Shown: piece by piece, positions 44,388-52,248 of the stretch
Position numbering within the stretch: position 1 is the stretch's first letter
How the letters are laid out: each line of letters starts with the position of its first letter
Origin: M3007 sp964539805
GTDB taxonomy: Bacteria > Bacteroidota > Bacteroidia > Chitinophagales > Saprospiraceae
DNA: 64,000 bases
NCBI GenBank assembly: GCA_964539805.1
Contig: CAZIKN010000001.1
Coordinates: forward strand, 1 to 64,000
Reading direction: 5' to 3'
Position numbers and translations under genes: made by a program
Notes under the pieces: generated by a model
Told to the model about the DNA's origin: nothing
Databases searched by the model: none
Seen by the model: the letters and a program-made list of their open reading frames with translations, nothing else

Positions 44388-45332
44388 ATGAAGCCAATTA
44401 TAGCTCCTGTTAGTCGTGAAGCCATCAAAGCCGAACTTAGTCCCGATCGGTTTGTCCGAATGACCAAGTATGGTGGCAACAAAATTTACATTATCAATGC
44501 GCACAACTCGCCCAATATCATGCAGGAAATAGGGCGCCTGCGCGAATGGAGTTTTCGCGGTGCCGGTGGCGGCACTGGCGAGCCTTTGGATATTGACGAA
44601 CACGATACACAAGACAAAGCCTGCTATGAACAATTGATCGTGTGGAGCGATGCAGAGGAGGAAATCGTGGGCGGTTACCGTTTTATTTTGTGTAAGGATG
44701 CAGTCATGGAAGACGGCTCTGTAAACCTGTCCACAGCCCACTATTTTCACTTTAGCGAGCAATTTGTTCGAGAGTATTTGCCTTACACTATTGAGTTGGG
44801 CCGCTCATGGGTGCAGCCGGCTTTTCAGCCAGGCGTTGGCAACCGCAGGGGAGTGTTTTCTTTGGATAACTTATGGGATGGCCTTGGGGCATTGTTGCAA
44901 CTCAATCCCAGTATGAAATACTTTTTTGGAAAAGTGACCATGTACCCGCACTATAATACAGAGGCGCGCGACCTGCTCATGGCGTTTATGCACCATTATT
45001 TCCCGGACAAGGAGCGCTTGGTATGGCCCATCAGGCCACTACAGTACCAGCATGATATGGAGGCTTTCCGGCAACTATTTGAAGGCTTGGACTACAAAGA
45101 AGGCCACAAGGTACTTAACCAAAAAGTGCGGCAATTGGGTGAAAACATACCCCCACTCATCAATTCTTACATGAACCTTAGCCCCAGTATGCGTACCTTT
45201 GGCACCTGTGTGAACGATGATTTCGGCGCGGTGGAGGAAACAGGGATCCTTGTCAATATTGAACAAATTTACGAAGAGAAGAAAAGCCGTTATGTCATTG
45301 AGGAGTTTGGCAAGTTTAGGGCAGAGGGTTAG
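44388..45332 (+). CDS. GNAT-fold N-acyltransferase, GlsB/OlsB-like
   Basis: A 314-residue protein starting at the ATG at 44388 (MKPIIAPVSREAIKAEL). It has the hemolysin/OlsB-type acyltransferase pattern: QEIGRLREWSFRGAGGGTGEPLDIDEHDTQ, then EEEIVGGYRFILCKDA, LPYTIELGRSWVQPAFQP and a long C-terminal half with KYFFGKVTMYPHYNTEARDLL. It would N-acylate glycine (GlsB) or ornithine (OlsB) from acyl-ACP, making the lyso-lipid for the upstream acyltransferase. Its stop codon is at once followed by the heptanucleotide repeats. Confidence 0.82.
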   Translation: MKPIIAPVSREAIKAELSPDRFVRMTKYGGNKIYIINAHNSPNIMQEIGRLREWSFRGAGGGTGEPLDIDEHDTQDKACYEQLIVWSDAEEEIVGGYRFILCKDAVMEDGSVNLSTAHYFHFSEQFVREYLPYTIELGRSWVQPAFQPGVGNRRGVFSLDNLWDGLGALLQLNPSMKYFFGKVTMYPHYNTEARDLLMAFMHHYFPDKERLVWPIRPLQYQHDMEAFRQLFEGLDYKEGHKVLNQKVRQLGENIPPLINSYMNLSPSMRTFGTCVNDDFGAVEETGILVNIEQIYEEKKSRYVIEEFGKFRAEG

Positions 45333-45436
45333 TTGTTTGTTATTGGTTATTGGTTGTTTGTTTTTGGTTATTGGTTATTGGTTATTGGTTATTGGTTCGC
45401 TGTAACTTATCATTCATCATTCATCATTCATCATTT
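45333..45436. repeat. Two consecutive heptanucleotide tandem repeat arrays
   Basis: The first array has nine 7-bp units (45333-45395), mostly TTATTGG with variants TTGTTTG and TTTTTGG, starting right after the glsB-like stop codon. The second has four ATCATTC-type units (45409-45436), ending 6 bases before the next ATG. The two arrays have different sequences but the same period. Confidence 0.9.
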
Positions 45437-45442
45437 ATAAAA

Positions 45443-46222
45443 ATGCTTGATCGCAACTCAATTATTGGTTTGGCCATAGCGCTAATGGCTATTTTGTTTG
45501 TTTTTTTTCAACGCCCCAAAAAGGCAGAAGCGCCTACAGCGGAACAGGTTGCTGTAGCCCCAAAAGAGGCAAAATTTGCTGCCAAGTATGGCACACCCCT
45601 TATTGATGGTATTAGCACCGATGATTCATGGCAGGGGATTGAATGGCGCAACTTAGATCAATTATGGTCTGGTACGGCACCGCAGCCCAATGATTTTTCC
45701 GGGCGTTATAAAGTAAGCTGGGATGAAAATTTCTTGTATGTACTGGCAGAAATTACGGATGATGCCTTAGTGGATACCCATCCGGATGGTCTGAAAAAAT
45801 ACTGGGACGATGATTGTCTTGAAGTGTTTATTGATGATGATGCCTCTGGCGGTCTTCATCAATACAGTTACAATGCTTTTGCCTATCACATTGCATTGGA
45901 CGGCAATGTGGTTGATATTGCACCCGATAGCTCATATCGGTATTACAACGAGCACTGTGTCACCCGAAGACTTACCAATGGCAATTTGAGCACCTGGGAA
46001 GTGGCTATTCGGATCTTTAGTGGAAAAAAATACGTGGATGATGCCGGAAATATCCCCCGGATGCTGCAATTAAACAAACAATTGGGTTTTGCATTGGCCT
46101 ATTGCGACAATGATCACTCTCCCGAACGCGAGCATTTTATGGGAAGCACCTTTATAGATGGTACAGATAAAAATCGCGCCTGGATTGATGCCGGCGTTTT
46201 TGATGTTATGGATCTAAAATAG
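45443..46222 (+). CDS. CBM9-like carbohydrate-binding protein, membrane-anchored
   Basis: A 259-residue protein starting at the ATG at 45443 (MLDRNSIIGLAIALMAILFVFF), with an N-terminal anchor and a short Ala/Glu linker. Residues ~50-255 resemble family 9 carbohydrate-binding/DOMON-like sugar-binding modules: LIDGISTDDSW, FSGRYKVSWDENFLYVLAEITDDALVD, YWDDDCLEVFIDDDASGGLHQYSYN and TWEVAIRIFS. It presumably binds a glycan on the cell surface or in the periplasm. The repeats upstream separate it from the lipid genes. Confidence 0.78.
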   Translation: MLDRNSIIGLAIALMAILFVFFQRPKKAEAPTAEQVAVAPKEAKFAAKYGTPLIDGISTDDSWQGIEWRNLDQLWSGTAPQPNDFSGRYKVSWDENFLYVLAEITDDALVDTHPDGLKKYWDDDCLEVFIDDDASGGLHQYSYNAFAYHIALDGNVVDIAPDSSYRYYNEHCVTRRLTNGNLSTWEVAIRIFSGKKYVDDAGNIPRMLQLNKQLGFALAYCDNDHSPEREHFMGSTFIDGTDKNRAWIDAGVFDVMDLK

Positions 46223-46307
46223 GGCCGTCGTCTATATAAACAGCGGTTTGCTCGTTCTTTTTTGGCACTGCATTCTTAATTTAGTCCAATTTTGCCCCGT
46301 CTTTGAT

Positions 46308-46331
46308 AAGCGCCTTAATATTTGGGCGCTT
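46308..46331. promoter_or_regulatory. Small hairpin in the leader of the 46386 gene
   Basis: AAGCGCC (46308-46314) pairs with GGCGCTT (46325-46331) around a 10-base AT-rich loop. No U-run follows. It may be a leader structure or the end of the CBM9 transcript. Confidence 0.35.
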
Positions 46332-46385
46332 CACAACCGTGTTTAACCACAAATCATTTTCATCAAATCGAATTTCTAAAAATTT

Positions 46386-47432
46386 ATGGCAAGGCTAACA
46401 ACGTTTTCTCGTCTGCTCATTACTTTACTCATTGTATTGGGAGTATTCTTTGGTGTTCGCACCTTTTTGCCCGGTCTGAAGGAAAAAATTGGTAGTGGTT
46501 CTGTATCAACAGAGCAAAGTGCCAATACACCAACGGAAGGAACCAATGATCAGGAGGAAAAAGCCCAGCAATCGGGCGACACTCCATCCGGTGAATCAAC
46601 TTCTACCTGGGGAAAATCTGCGGGTGCCAACTTTTCACCGACAGCATTTAATTTCACCCCTACCCCACCCTCTGGCGGCAAACTTAAGGGGGTTGTTGAA
46701 CTGGGTGCCACGGGTTTCAACTCATTTATTATCAAAATAGATGCGCAAAAAAACTGGAAATTGGAGAAGGCTGAATACGGGGCAAGCCTGGTGTATGAAA
46801 ATTTAGTCACGGACGATGATGTAAAAAGTGGCCTGAAACGCTATATCGCAGACATGCTTGGTTTTGGGGTAAGCAGCAAGGACATCCATTTTGTGATCAG
46901 TTCTGGCGCTAGAAAGGTACCCGCCACACAAAAAATAAGCGATGAACTCAAAAAAATGGGCTTTTTCGTCAATGAAGTGACCCCGCAACAGGAGGGTAAG
47001 CTGGCCTTGCGCTCCTGCCTTCCATCAGCCTACAACAACAAGGGTTTTGTGGTGGACATCGGTTCCGGGAACACCAAAATTTCATGGTTGCCGAGTGGTG
47101 CTCTTGAAGGCCCCGGAGCCAAGTATTTTCAAAATGGTTTGAAAGATGGGGATGTTTTTCAACAAACCAAAGCTTTGGCCAGCCAAGTTCCCTCCAATCT
47201 TCGCGGCACCTGCTTTATTATCGGTGGCGTACCTTACGAATTGGCCAAACAAAGCCGCAATGGGAAAGAACGCTACACCGTGTTAAAAGCGCCTGCTGCT
47301 TATAAAGCCGATGGTGAAAAACAGAAGGCTGGTCTGAACATTTATGCAGCCATTGCCGAGGCTACAGGCTGCAAGCAATTTGTGTTTGATTGGGATGCCA
47401 ACTTTACTATTGGTTTTCTGTTGAATTTATAA
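46386..47432 (+). CDS. Membrane-anchored protein with a Ppx/GppA-like actin-fold domain
   Basis: A 348-residue protein with one N-terminal membrane helix (residues 9-28), a Ser/Thr/Gln/Glu-rich linker (30-98) and a ~250-residue exported domain. This domain has two phosphate-loop-like motifs of the actin/Hsp70/Ppx fold: VELGATGFNSF at 104-114 and VVDIGSGNTKISW at 222-234, plus FIIGGVPYELA (277-287) where the adenosine motif would lie. The first motif has Glu in place of the usual Asp. The topology places it outside the cytoplasm, where ATP is scarce. The family is inferred from motifs only. Confidence 0.6.
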   Translation: MARLTTFSRLLITLLIVLGVFFGVRTFLPGLKEKIGSGSVSTEQSANTPTEGTNDQEEKAQQSGDTPSGESTSTWGKSAGANFSPTAFNFTPTPPSGGKLKGVVELGATGFNSFIIKIDAQKNWKLEKAEYGASLVYENLVTDDDVKSGLKRYIADMLGFGVSSKDIHFVISSGARKVPATQKISDELKKMGFFVNEVTPQQEGKLALRSCLPSAYNNKGFVVDIGSGNTKISWLPSGALEGPGAKYFQNGLKDGDVFQQTKALASQVPSNLRGTCFIIGGVPYELAKQSRNGKERYTVLKAPAAYKADGEKQKAGLNIYAAIAEATGCKQFVFDWDANFTIGFLLNL

Positions 47433-47436
47433 GGAT

Positions 47437-47478
47437 TTAAGAGGTTTCGGTGCTATATATCGCGCCGAAACCTCTTAA
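47437..47478. terminator. Bidirectional terminator between convergent genes
   Basis: TTAAGAGGTTTCGG (47437-47450) pairs with CCGAAACCTCTTAA (47465-47478), and the stem extends inward by TGC/GCG with one wobble. It lies 4 bases after the 46386 gene and 3 before the end of the T9SS cargo gene. Confidence 0.8.
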
Positions 47479-47481
47479 TAT

Positions 47482-49335
47482 TTATCTTGCTACACTGAAC
47501 TTAACCGTACGGGTGCCTTCATCAGTTGCGATGCGCGCCAAATACGTACCAGCAGGCAGGTTCAAATCCTGATAGCGAATGGTTTCGTTCACTAAACCGC
47601 GACGGTTTTCAAAACGAATCACCCGTCCACTCATTTCAGCAAGGGTAATGGTTGCATCAGTGGGTTGCTCAAATTGAACCATAAGATTCAACACATCCGA
47701 AATTGGGTTGGGAGCTATAGTCAATACCGTAGCTGGCAATGGCTGCTCGTCTGTTTTTGAGGTAAGATCAAAGTACAGGCGCATAACAGCAGCAAACTCA
47801 GGCCCAAATCCAGCCAAATACCATTGGTCAGTGTACACAAATGTGCTAACTACGTCAATATATTTGATGTCACCGACAAAAGCGTGATTGGTTTCCTTGT
47901 ACTCCGTTGGATAAGTGATAGAGGCCATGTAGCGTTTTCCGGCTTCCAACGGAATGCCATTTTCACCTGTTGCAAGGTTGATCAATGCCACCCGTTGCAG
48001 ATCACCGTTCTCCACGCTATCCACCGCATCAAAATCTGCAAGACCAATTTCGTCAACGCTGCTGCCAGGGAAATCAACGCGATCAAATCCGGAGAAATCA
48101 GCAGGAATTTCATCTTTTACCTGAAGGAAGGAAATGGCAGCCTTTACTTCATCAGCTGGATATAGATCCTCATCTGTTTCATAGGCAAACTCCACCTCCG
48201 TTGCTTTGAACTTATCTTTTGTACCACTTGGTATAACATACAGATTGCCTGCTGTCCACTGAAGATCTTGACTGGTTCTCGTAAAGAACGCATTGCCATC
48301 TTCCTTTGCAAAAACATTATCGCTGCTTACCACAAATGGGCTTGAACCTGTATTGTTAACGGGGCGTTGATCAACGGAATCGGAACTCACCGTGTACCGA
48401 ATCGTGTATGTGCCAACGGGCAATTCCGGGGCATAGGTCTTATTCAGAAAAAAGGCAGAATCCACTACGCCAGCTTCCAATTCAGGGATAATCAATTCAT
48501 CCTTGAAAAGCTCTTTTTTGTTGGCATCCTCAACATAGGCCGTCAATTTAATATTTGTTGCTTTGTTGAGGCCGGGATTGGACAAGTAGGCATAGAAAGC
48601 AAAGGTATCTTTGGCCATGGCCGCAACAGGAGTCTTGTAATTAGATGCGGGATAGAAAAAATCACTGATGACCAGGTTGTTGCGTGGTGCCGGGTTGCCT
48701 TCTGACAATACTACATCATCCACGTTCCAGAAATACTCATAGTTACCTGTCCATTGCCATTGAAGGTAAACCGTAGCCTGGCCGTCAGCGACAGCCGATA
48801 TGTCAACAAAAGATTCTACAGGATTGTCAGACCAACGCACATCAGCATCCAAGCCCGGGAACAAGGTAAAATTGGTCCAGTTGGTCTTGTTGGTGCTCAC
48901 GCGCAGGATAGCTCCTGTTTCTGCAGCAACGTCATAAACACCTATGTGAGACTGAAAATTGACCCAAACATCCTTTTTGCCCGTGCAGTTGATGGCAGCG
49001 GTAGTCAGTTGTGCAATATGATTCTTGGGCAAAGCCTCGGGCTTATCAGAATCCATTGTCATAAAACCATTGGCAGCCGTAGTAGAGGCAAAGGGTTTTT
49101 GGCGGTTGATCGGGTCACTAAACAAAGGAGAACATCCATTGGTAGATGTACGACCTGCCAATGGGTCATTGCACCAGGACCAAACCACATTTTGGCCAGA
49201 AGCATCCGCTGTAGTCCATCCCTGTGGGGTACCGGAGGCAAAATCTTGTGCATAAAAAACATTCTGTGCCTGCGCTGTCGCATTACCTAAAAGGAGCGCA
49301 AACAACAGCAAGCAAATGGTGTGTGTAAACTTCAT
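47482..49335 (-). CDS. T9SS type A cargo protein of unknown function
   Basis: A 617-residue secreted protein with a signal peptide (ICLLLFALLLGNATAQAQ). The first ~190 residues form a jelly-roll-like domain with a FYAQDFASGTPQGWTTADASG start and VDISAVADGQATVYLQWQWTGNYEYFWNVDDVVL, typical of MAM-like choice-of-anchor modules. CARDB-like Ig segments follow (FAFYAYLSNPGLNKATNIKLTAYV). The end is a type A sorting domain (IAPNPISDVLNLMV, ATITLAEMSGRVIRF, LNLPAGTYLARI, GTRTVKFSV). Function is unknown. A TATCTTTG box and a perfect palindrome lie upstream. Confidence 0.85.
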   Translation of the reverse strand: MKFTHTICLLLFALLLGNATAQAQNVFYAQDFASGTPQGWTTADASGQNVVWSWCNDPLAGRTSTNGCSPLFSDPINRQKPFASTTAANGFMTMDSDKPEALPKNHIAQLTTAAINCTGKKDVWVNFQSHIGVYDVAAETGAILRVSTNKTNWTNFTLFPGLDADVRWSDNPVESFVDISAVADGQATVYLQWQWTGNYEYFWNVDDVVLSEGNPAPRNNLVISDFFYPASNYKTPVAAMAKDTFAFYAYLSNPGLNKATNIKLTAYVEDANKKELFKDELIIPELEAGVVDSAFFLNKTYAPELPVGTYTIRYTVSSDSVDQRPVNNTGSSPFVVSSDNVFAKEDGNAFFTRTSQDLQWTAGNLYVIPSGTKDKFKATEVEFAYETDEDLYPADEVKAAISFLQVKDEIPADFSGFDRVDFPGSSVDEIGLADFDAVDSVENGDLQRVALINLATGENGIPLEAGKRYMASITYPTEYKETNHAFVGDIKYIDVVSTFVYTDQWYLAGFGPEFAAVMRLYFDLTSKTDEQPLPATVLTIAPNPISDVLNLMVQFEQPTDATITLAEMSGRVIRFENRRGLVNETIRYQDLNLPAGTYLARIATDEGTRTVKFSVAR

Positions 49336-49386
49336 GTTTAAACGTAATTAGTTGGATATGAATGGTTAACCCTAAAAAAGGGGTGA

Positions 49387-49394
49387 CAAAGATA
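49387..49394 (-). promoter_or_regulatory. -7 element upstream of the T9SS cargo gene
   Basis: TATCTTTG on the minus strand (49394-49387), 51 bases before the ATG at 49335. No TTG is seen at the expected distance, which would fit a promoter that needs an activator. Confidence 0.45.
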
Positions 49395-49433
49395 TGAGAT
49401 CAAAAGGAAAGTGGGGGTTAATTTGGCCCATTT

Positions 49434-49448
49434 TGTCATGGCATGACA
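49434..49448. promoter_or_regulatory. Perfect 15-bp palindrome, possible operator
   Basis: TGTCATG-G-CATGACA. Its centre is about 54 bases upstream of the end of the TATCTTTG box, that is roughly -60 relative to the expected transcription start of the leftward T9SS cargo gene. This is a usual position for an activator such as a Crp/Fnr protein. Confidence 0.4.
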
Positions 49449-49558
49449 GTGCAACAAACCTTAACAGTCCCTGATTTACCCATTTTCAGCATTGCTTTAA
49501 CCATAAAAAAGCCATCAAAACAGCTGTACCTTAGCGCCATCATCAAACAAGTAAAGCG

Positions 49559-50284
49559 GTGAAAAAAATATTAATTATAGGTGCTACATCAGGCATAGGT
49601 TACGCTTTAGCCCAAGAATATGCTCAACAGGGCTGGTTGGTTGGTGCCACGGGACGCCGGATGGAATTGTTGGAAACCTTGCGCGCGAGCGCACCTGCCC
49701 AAATTATAGTGCGGCAGCATGATGTCACAGCACCCGACCAGATTGCCATTGTAGAGCATCTTGTGCGCGATATGGGCGGCGTAAATATTTTGGTTTACAA
49801 TTCCGGTGTAGGCCTTTACAATAAAAAATTAGCATTTGGCCCGGAAAAAGATACTATCCTGGTCAATGTTCAGGGTTTTGTGGAAACAGCAACCTGGGCT
49901 TACCGCTATTTCAGGGAAAATGGTGGTGGGCAAATCGTGGGTGTTTCCTCTGTGGCTGCTATACGCGGATCGGGGTTGGCACCTGCCTATTCTGCCAGTA
50001 AGGCCTTTATGGCAAGTTACATGGAAGGACTAAGGCAAAAAGCACATCACGATAAAAAAGGTATTACCATAACTGATATCCGCCCCGGTTTTGTGGATAC
50101 TCCCATGACGCAACAAAACAAAAAAATGTTTTGGGTAGCCAGTCCAGCCCGTGCTGCCCGTCAAATGCGAGAAGCCATAGCGGCTAAAAAACGTGTGGCG
50201 TATGTCACCAAACGTTGGGGATTAGTAGCTTTTATGCTTCGGCTAGTACCCCGATTCATATATGACCGCGGAGGAGTTTTATGA
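49559..50284 (+). CDS. Short-chain dehydrogenase/reductase
   Basis: A 241-residue Rossmann-fold protein with a GTG start at 49559 (MKKILIIGATSGIGYALAQEYAQQG). NAD(P) motif GATSGIGYA, NSGVG at the end of beta-4, catalytic Ser in VGVSSVAAIRG and YSASK (Tyr-x-x-x-Lys) are all present; the C-terminal part ends in a basic, hydrophobic tail (FMLRLVPRFIYDRG). It resembles membrane-associated SDRs acting on acyl or sterol-like substrates, but the substrate is unknown. Its stop codon overlaps the helicase start codon (ATGA, 50281-50284). Confidence 0.9.
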   Translation: MKKILIIGATSGIGYALAQEYAQQGWLVGATGRRMELLETLRASAPAQIIVRQHDVTAPDQIAIVEHLVRDMGGVNILVYNSGVGLYNKKLAFGPEKDTILVNVQGFVETATWAYRYFRENGGGQIVGVSSVAAIRGSGLAPAYSASKAFMASYMEGLRQKAHHDKKGITITDIRPGFVDTPMTQQNKKMFWVASPARAARQMREAIAAKKRVAYVTKRWGLVAFMLRLVPRFIYDRGGVL

Positions 50285-52242
50285 GTGAAATATCTCATTA
50301 TCAGCACCTTGTAAACCTTTTACAAAAAGAAAGGGAAGAGGATCTGGCGCTGTATCTTCGCGATGTTCGGCAACGCCCCCTAAGTGAACGCGTTGAACAA
50401 GGCTACACTTGGTATCCACTTCAAGTAGTACAAACTGGTTTTGCACTGGGAGAAAAAGCATGGCTGATCGTAGAGCGGACAAGTCGGCTGAACGAGCCCC
50501 ATCAGTTTAAAAGCGGGCAATCCGTCAATTTGTTCACCCAGGCTCCACATGTCAAAACACCTGAAAAACAAGGTGTTATTCATTTTGTGGATCGCAACAG
50601 AATGAAGATTATCCTAAATGCCCGCGATGTTCCGGACTGGATTGCCTTTGGTCAACTCGGCGTGGATCAATTGTTTGATGATCGCAGTTATCAGGAAATG
50701 GATCGCGCACTTCAAAAGGTGATAGCCGCCAAAGGTGATCGTGTGGCTGAACTCAGGCAGCTCTTTGACCCTTCCGTGCCCAAACAAAAATGGAAGCTGC
50801 AAAACACCACCGGCGACGACTCCTACTCGCCATTGGCCGGGCTTAATGACTCCCAAAACGAGGCGATACAGCACATCATTTCAGCGCCATTGGTCACCAT
50901 TGTACACGGACCTCCCGGCACGGGAAAAACAACCACTTTAGTAGCCGCCATTGCACAATTGGTGCAACAAGAAAGCACGGTTTTGGTTACTGCGCCCAGT
51001 AACACCGCTGCTGACCTGCTCACAGAGCGCTTAGCCCAAGCCAGCCTCAATGTGGTAAGAATTGGCAATATTAGCCGCGTAGATGATAGCGTGATGATGC
51101 ATACCCTCGATGCCATTTTATCCCGCCACCCGGAGAGCAAAAATATACGAAAGGTAAAACTCCAGGCAGCAGAATATCGCCGTCAAGCCAAAAAACACAA
51201 GCGCAGTTTCAATGCAGAGGATCGCCGTGAACGGGAACACCTTAAACATCAGGCGCGCGAACTGGAATCCTGGGCCTATGATCTGGAACAACGCTTGGTG
51301 GATCAGGTTTTGTCCGGTGCACAGGCCATCATTTGCACCTTGGTAGGGGCTGCCCATCCCGTGTTGGAAAAATACCGATTCCGAACCTGTGTGATTGACG
51401 AGGCTGCCCAGGCCTTGGAGCCAGCGTGTTGGATTCCCATACTCAAATGTAGTCGCGTGGTACTGGCAGGTGATCCATTTCAACTCCCGCCTACGGTCAA
51501 GAGCCTTGAAGCGGCCCGCAACGGTTTATCCAGAACACTTATTGAGCGCTGTTTGGATTTATTGCCTGATCAGGTACACTTGCTGACGGTACAGTACCGT
51601 ATGCACCGTGCCATCATGGACTTCTCCAACCAGTATTTTTACAAAGGCGCACTAAGCGCACATGAAAGTGTAGGCGAAAGGCGGCTATTGGTATTGGAAA
51701 TAGATGGTGAAACACTCACGGTTTTTGAACCTGTTGTATTTATTGATACCGCTGGCACTGGCTTTGAAGAAAAAGTAAACAAATCACAAGGCAAAAACAG
51801 CCATCGTTTTTTAAGTAAATACAACCCCGATGAGGCCGTTTTACTACGTGAGCACCTGATTCAACTCCTGCCATACTTTACGGACGCAGCGCTAATGCCG
51901 AGTATAGGCATACTTTCCCCTTATCGTGAGCAAGTGAATTATTTAGAAGAAATATTGCGCCCTGATTTTCCCGATAAAAGCCTTTCTATCAATACAATAG
52001 ATGGTTTTCAGGGACAAGAAAGAGACATCGTTTACATCAGTTTGGTGCGCTCCAATGACAAAAATGAAATCGGTTTTTTGAGCGACTATCGGCGTATGAA
52101 TGTCGCCATGACCCGTGCGCGTAAGTTGTTGGTAGTTATTGGCGATTCGGCCACCATAGGCAACAATCCTTTTTATGCCCAATTTTTGGAATATTGCGAA
52201 AAAAACGGTTCTTATCAATCCGCTTGGGAGTATATGCGCTGA
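50281..52242 (+). CDS. Superfamily 1 (IGHMBP2/Upf1-like) DNA/RNA helicase
   Basis: A 653-residue helicase. Motif I is GPPGTGKTTTLVAAI, motif Ia TAPSNTAADLL, motif II VIDEAAQALEP, motif III LAGDPFQLPPTVKS, motif IV-like LTVQYRMHRAIMDFSN, motif V NTIDGFQGQERDIVYISLVRSN and motif VI RRMNVAMTRARKLLVVIGD. The N-terminal ~180 residues form an OB-like domain seen in IGHMBP2 relatives. It unwinds nucleic acid with ATP; the cellular process is unknown in Bacteroidota. It is coupled to the SDR gene by a 4-base overlap and converges on the cyanophycinase-like gene with a 6-base gap. Confidence 0.92.
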   Translation: MSEISHYQHLVNLLQKEREEDLALYLRDVRQRPLSERVEQGYTWYPLQVVQTGFALGEKAWLIVERTSRLNEPHQFKSGQSVNLFTQAPHVKTPEKQGVIHFVDRNRMKIILNARDVPDWIAFGQLGVDQLFDDRSYQEMDRALQKVIAAKGDRVAELRQLFDPSVPKQKWKLQNTTGDDSYSPLAGLNDSQNEAIQHIISAPLVTIVHGPPGTGKTTTLVAAIAQLVQQESTVLVTAPSNTAADLLTERLAQASLNVVRIGNISRVDDSVMMHTLDAILSRHPESKNIRKVKLQAAEYRRQAKKHKRSFNAEDRREREHLKHQARELESWAYDLEQRLVDQVLSGAQAIICTLVGAAHPVLEKYRFRTCVIDEAAQALEPACWIPILKCSRVVLAGDPFQLPPTVKSLEAARNGLSRTLIERCLDLLPDQVHLLTVQYRMHRAIMDFSNQYFYKGALSAHESVGERRLLVLEIDGETLTVFEPVVFIDTAGTGFEEKVNKSQGKNSHRFLSKYNPDEAVLLREHLIQLLPYFTDAALMPSIGILSPYREQVNYLEEILRPDFPDKSLSINTIDGFQGQERDIVYISLVRSNDKNEIGFLSDYRRMNVAMTRARKLLVVIGDSATIGNNPFYAQFLEYCEKNGSYQSAWEYMR

Positions 52243-52248
52243 TACGAA

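Noticed and set aside
49438..49454. Sigma-54 promoter (TGGCATG...TGCA)
   Set aside because: The spacing between GG and GC is 9 bases, not 10, and the match overlaps a palindrome that explains the sequence.
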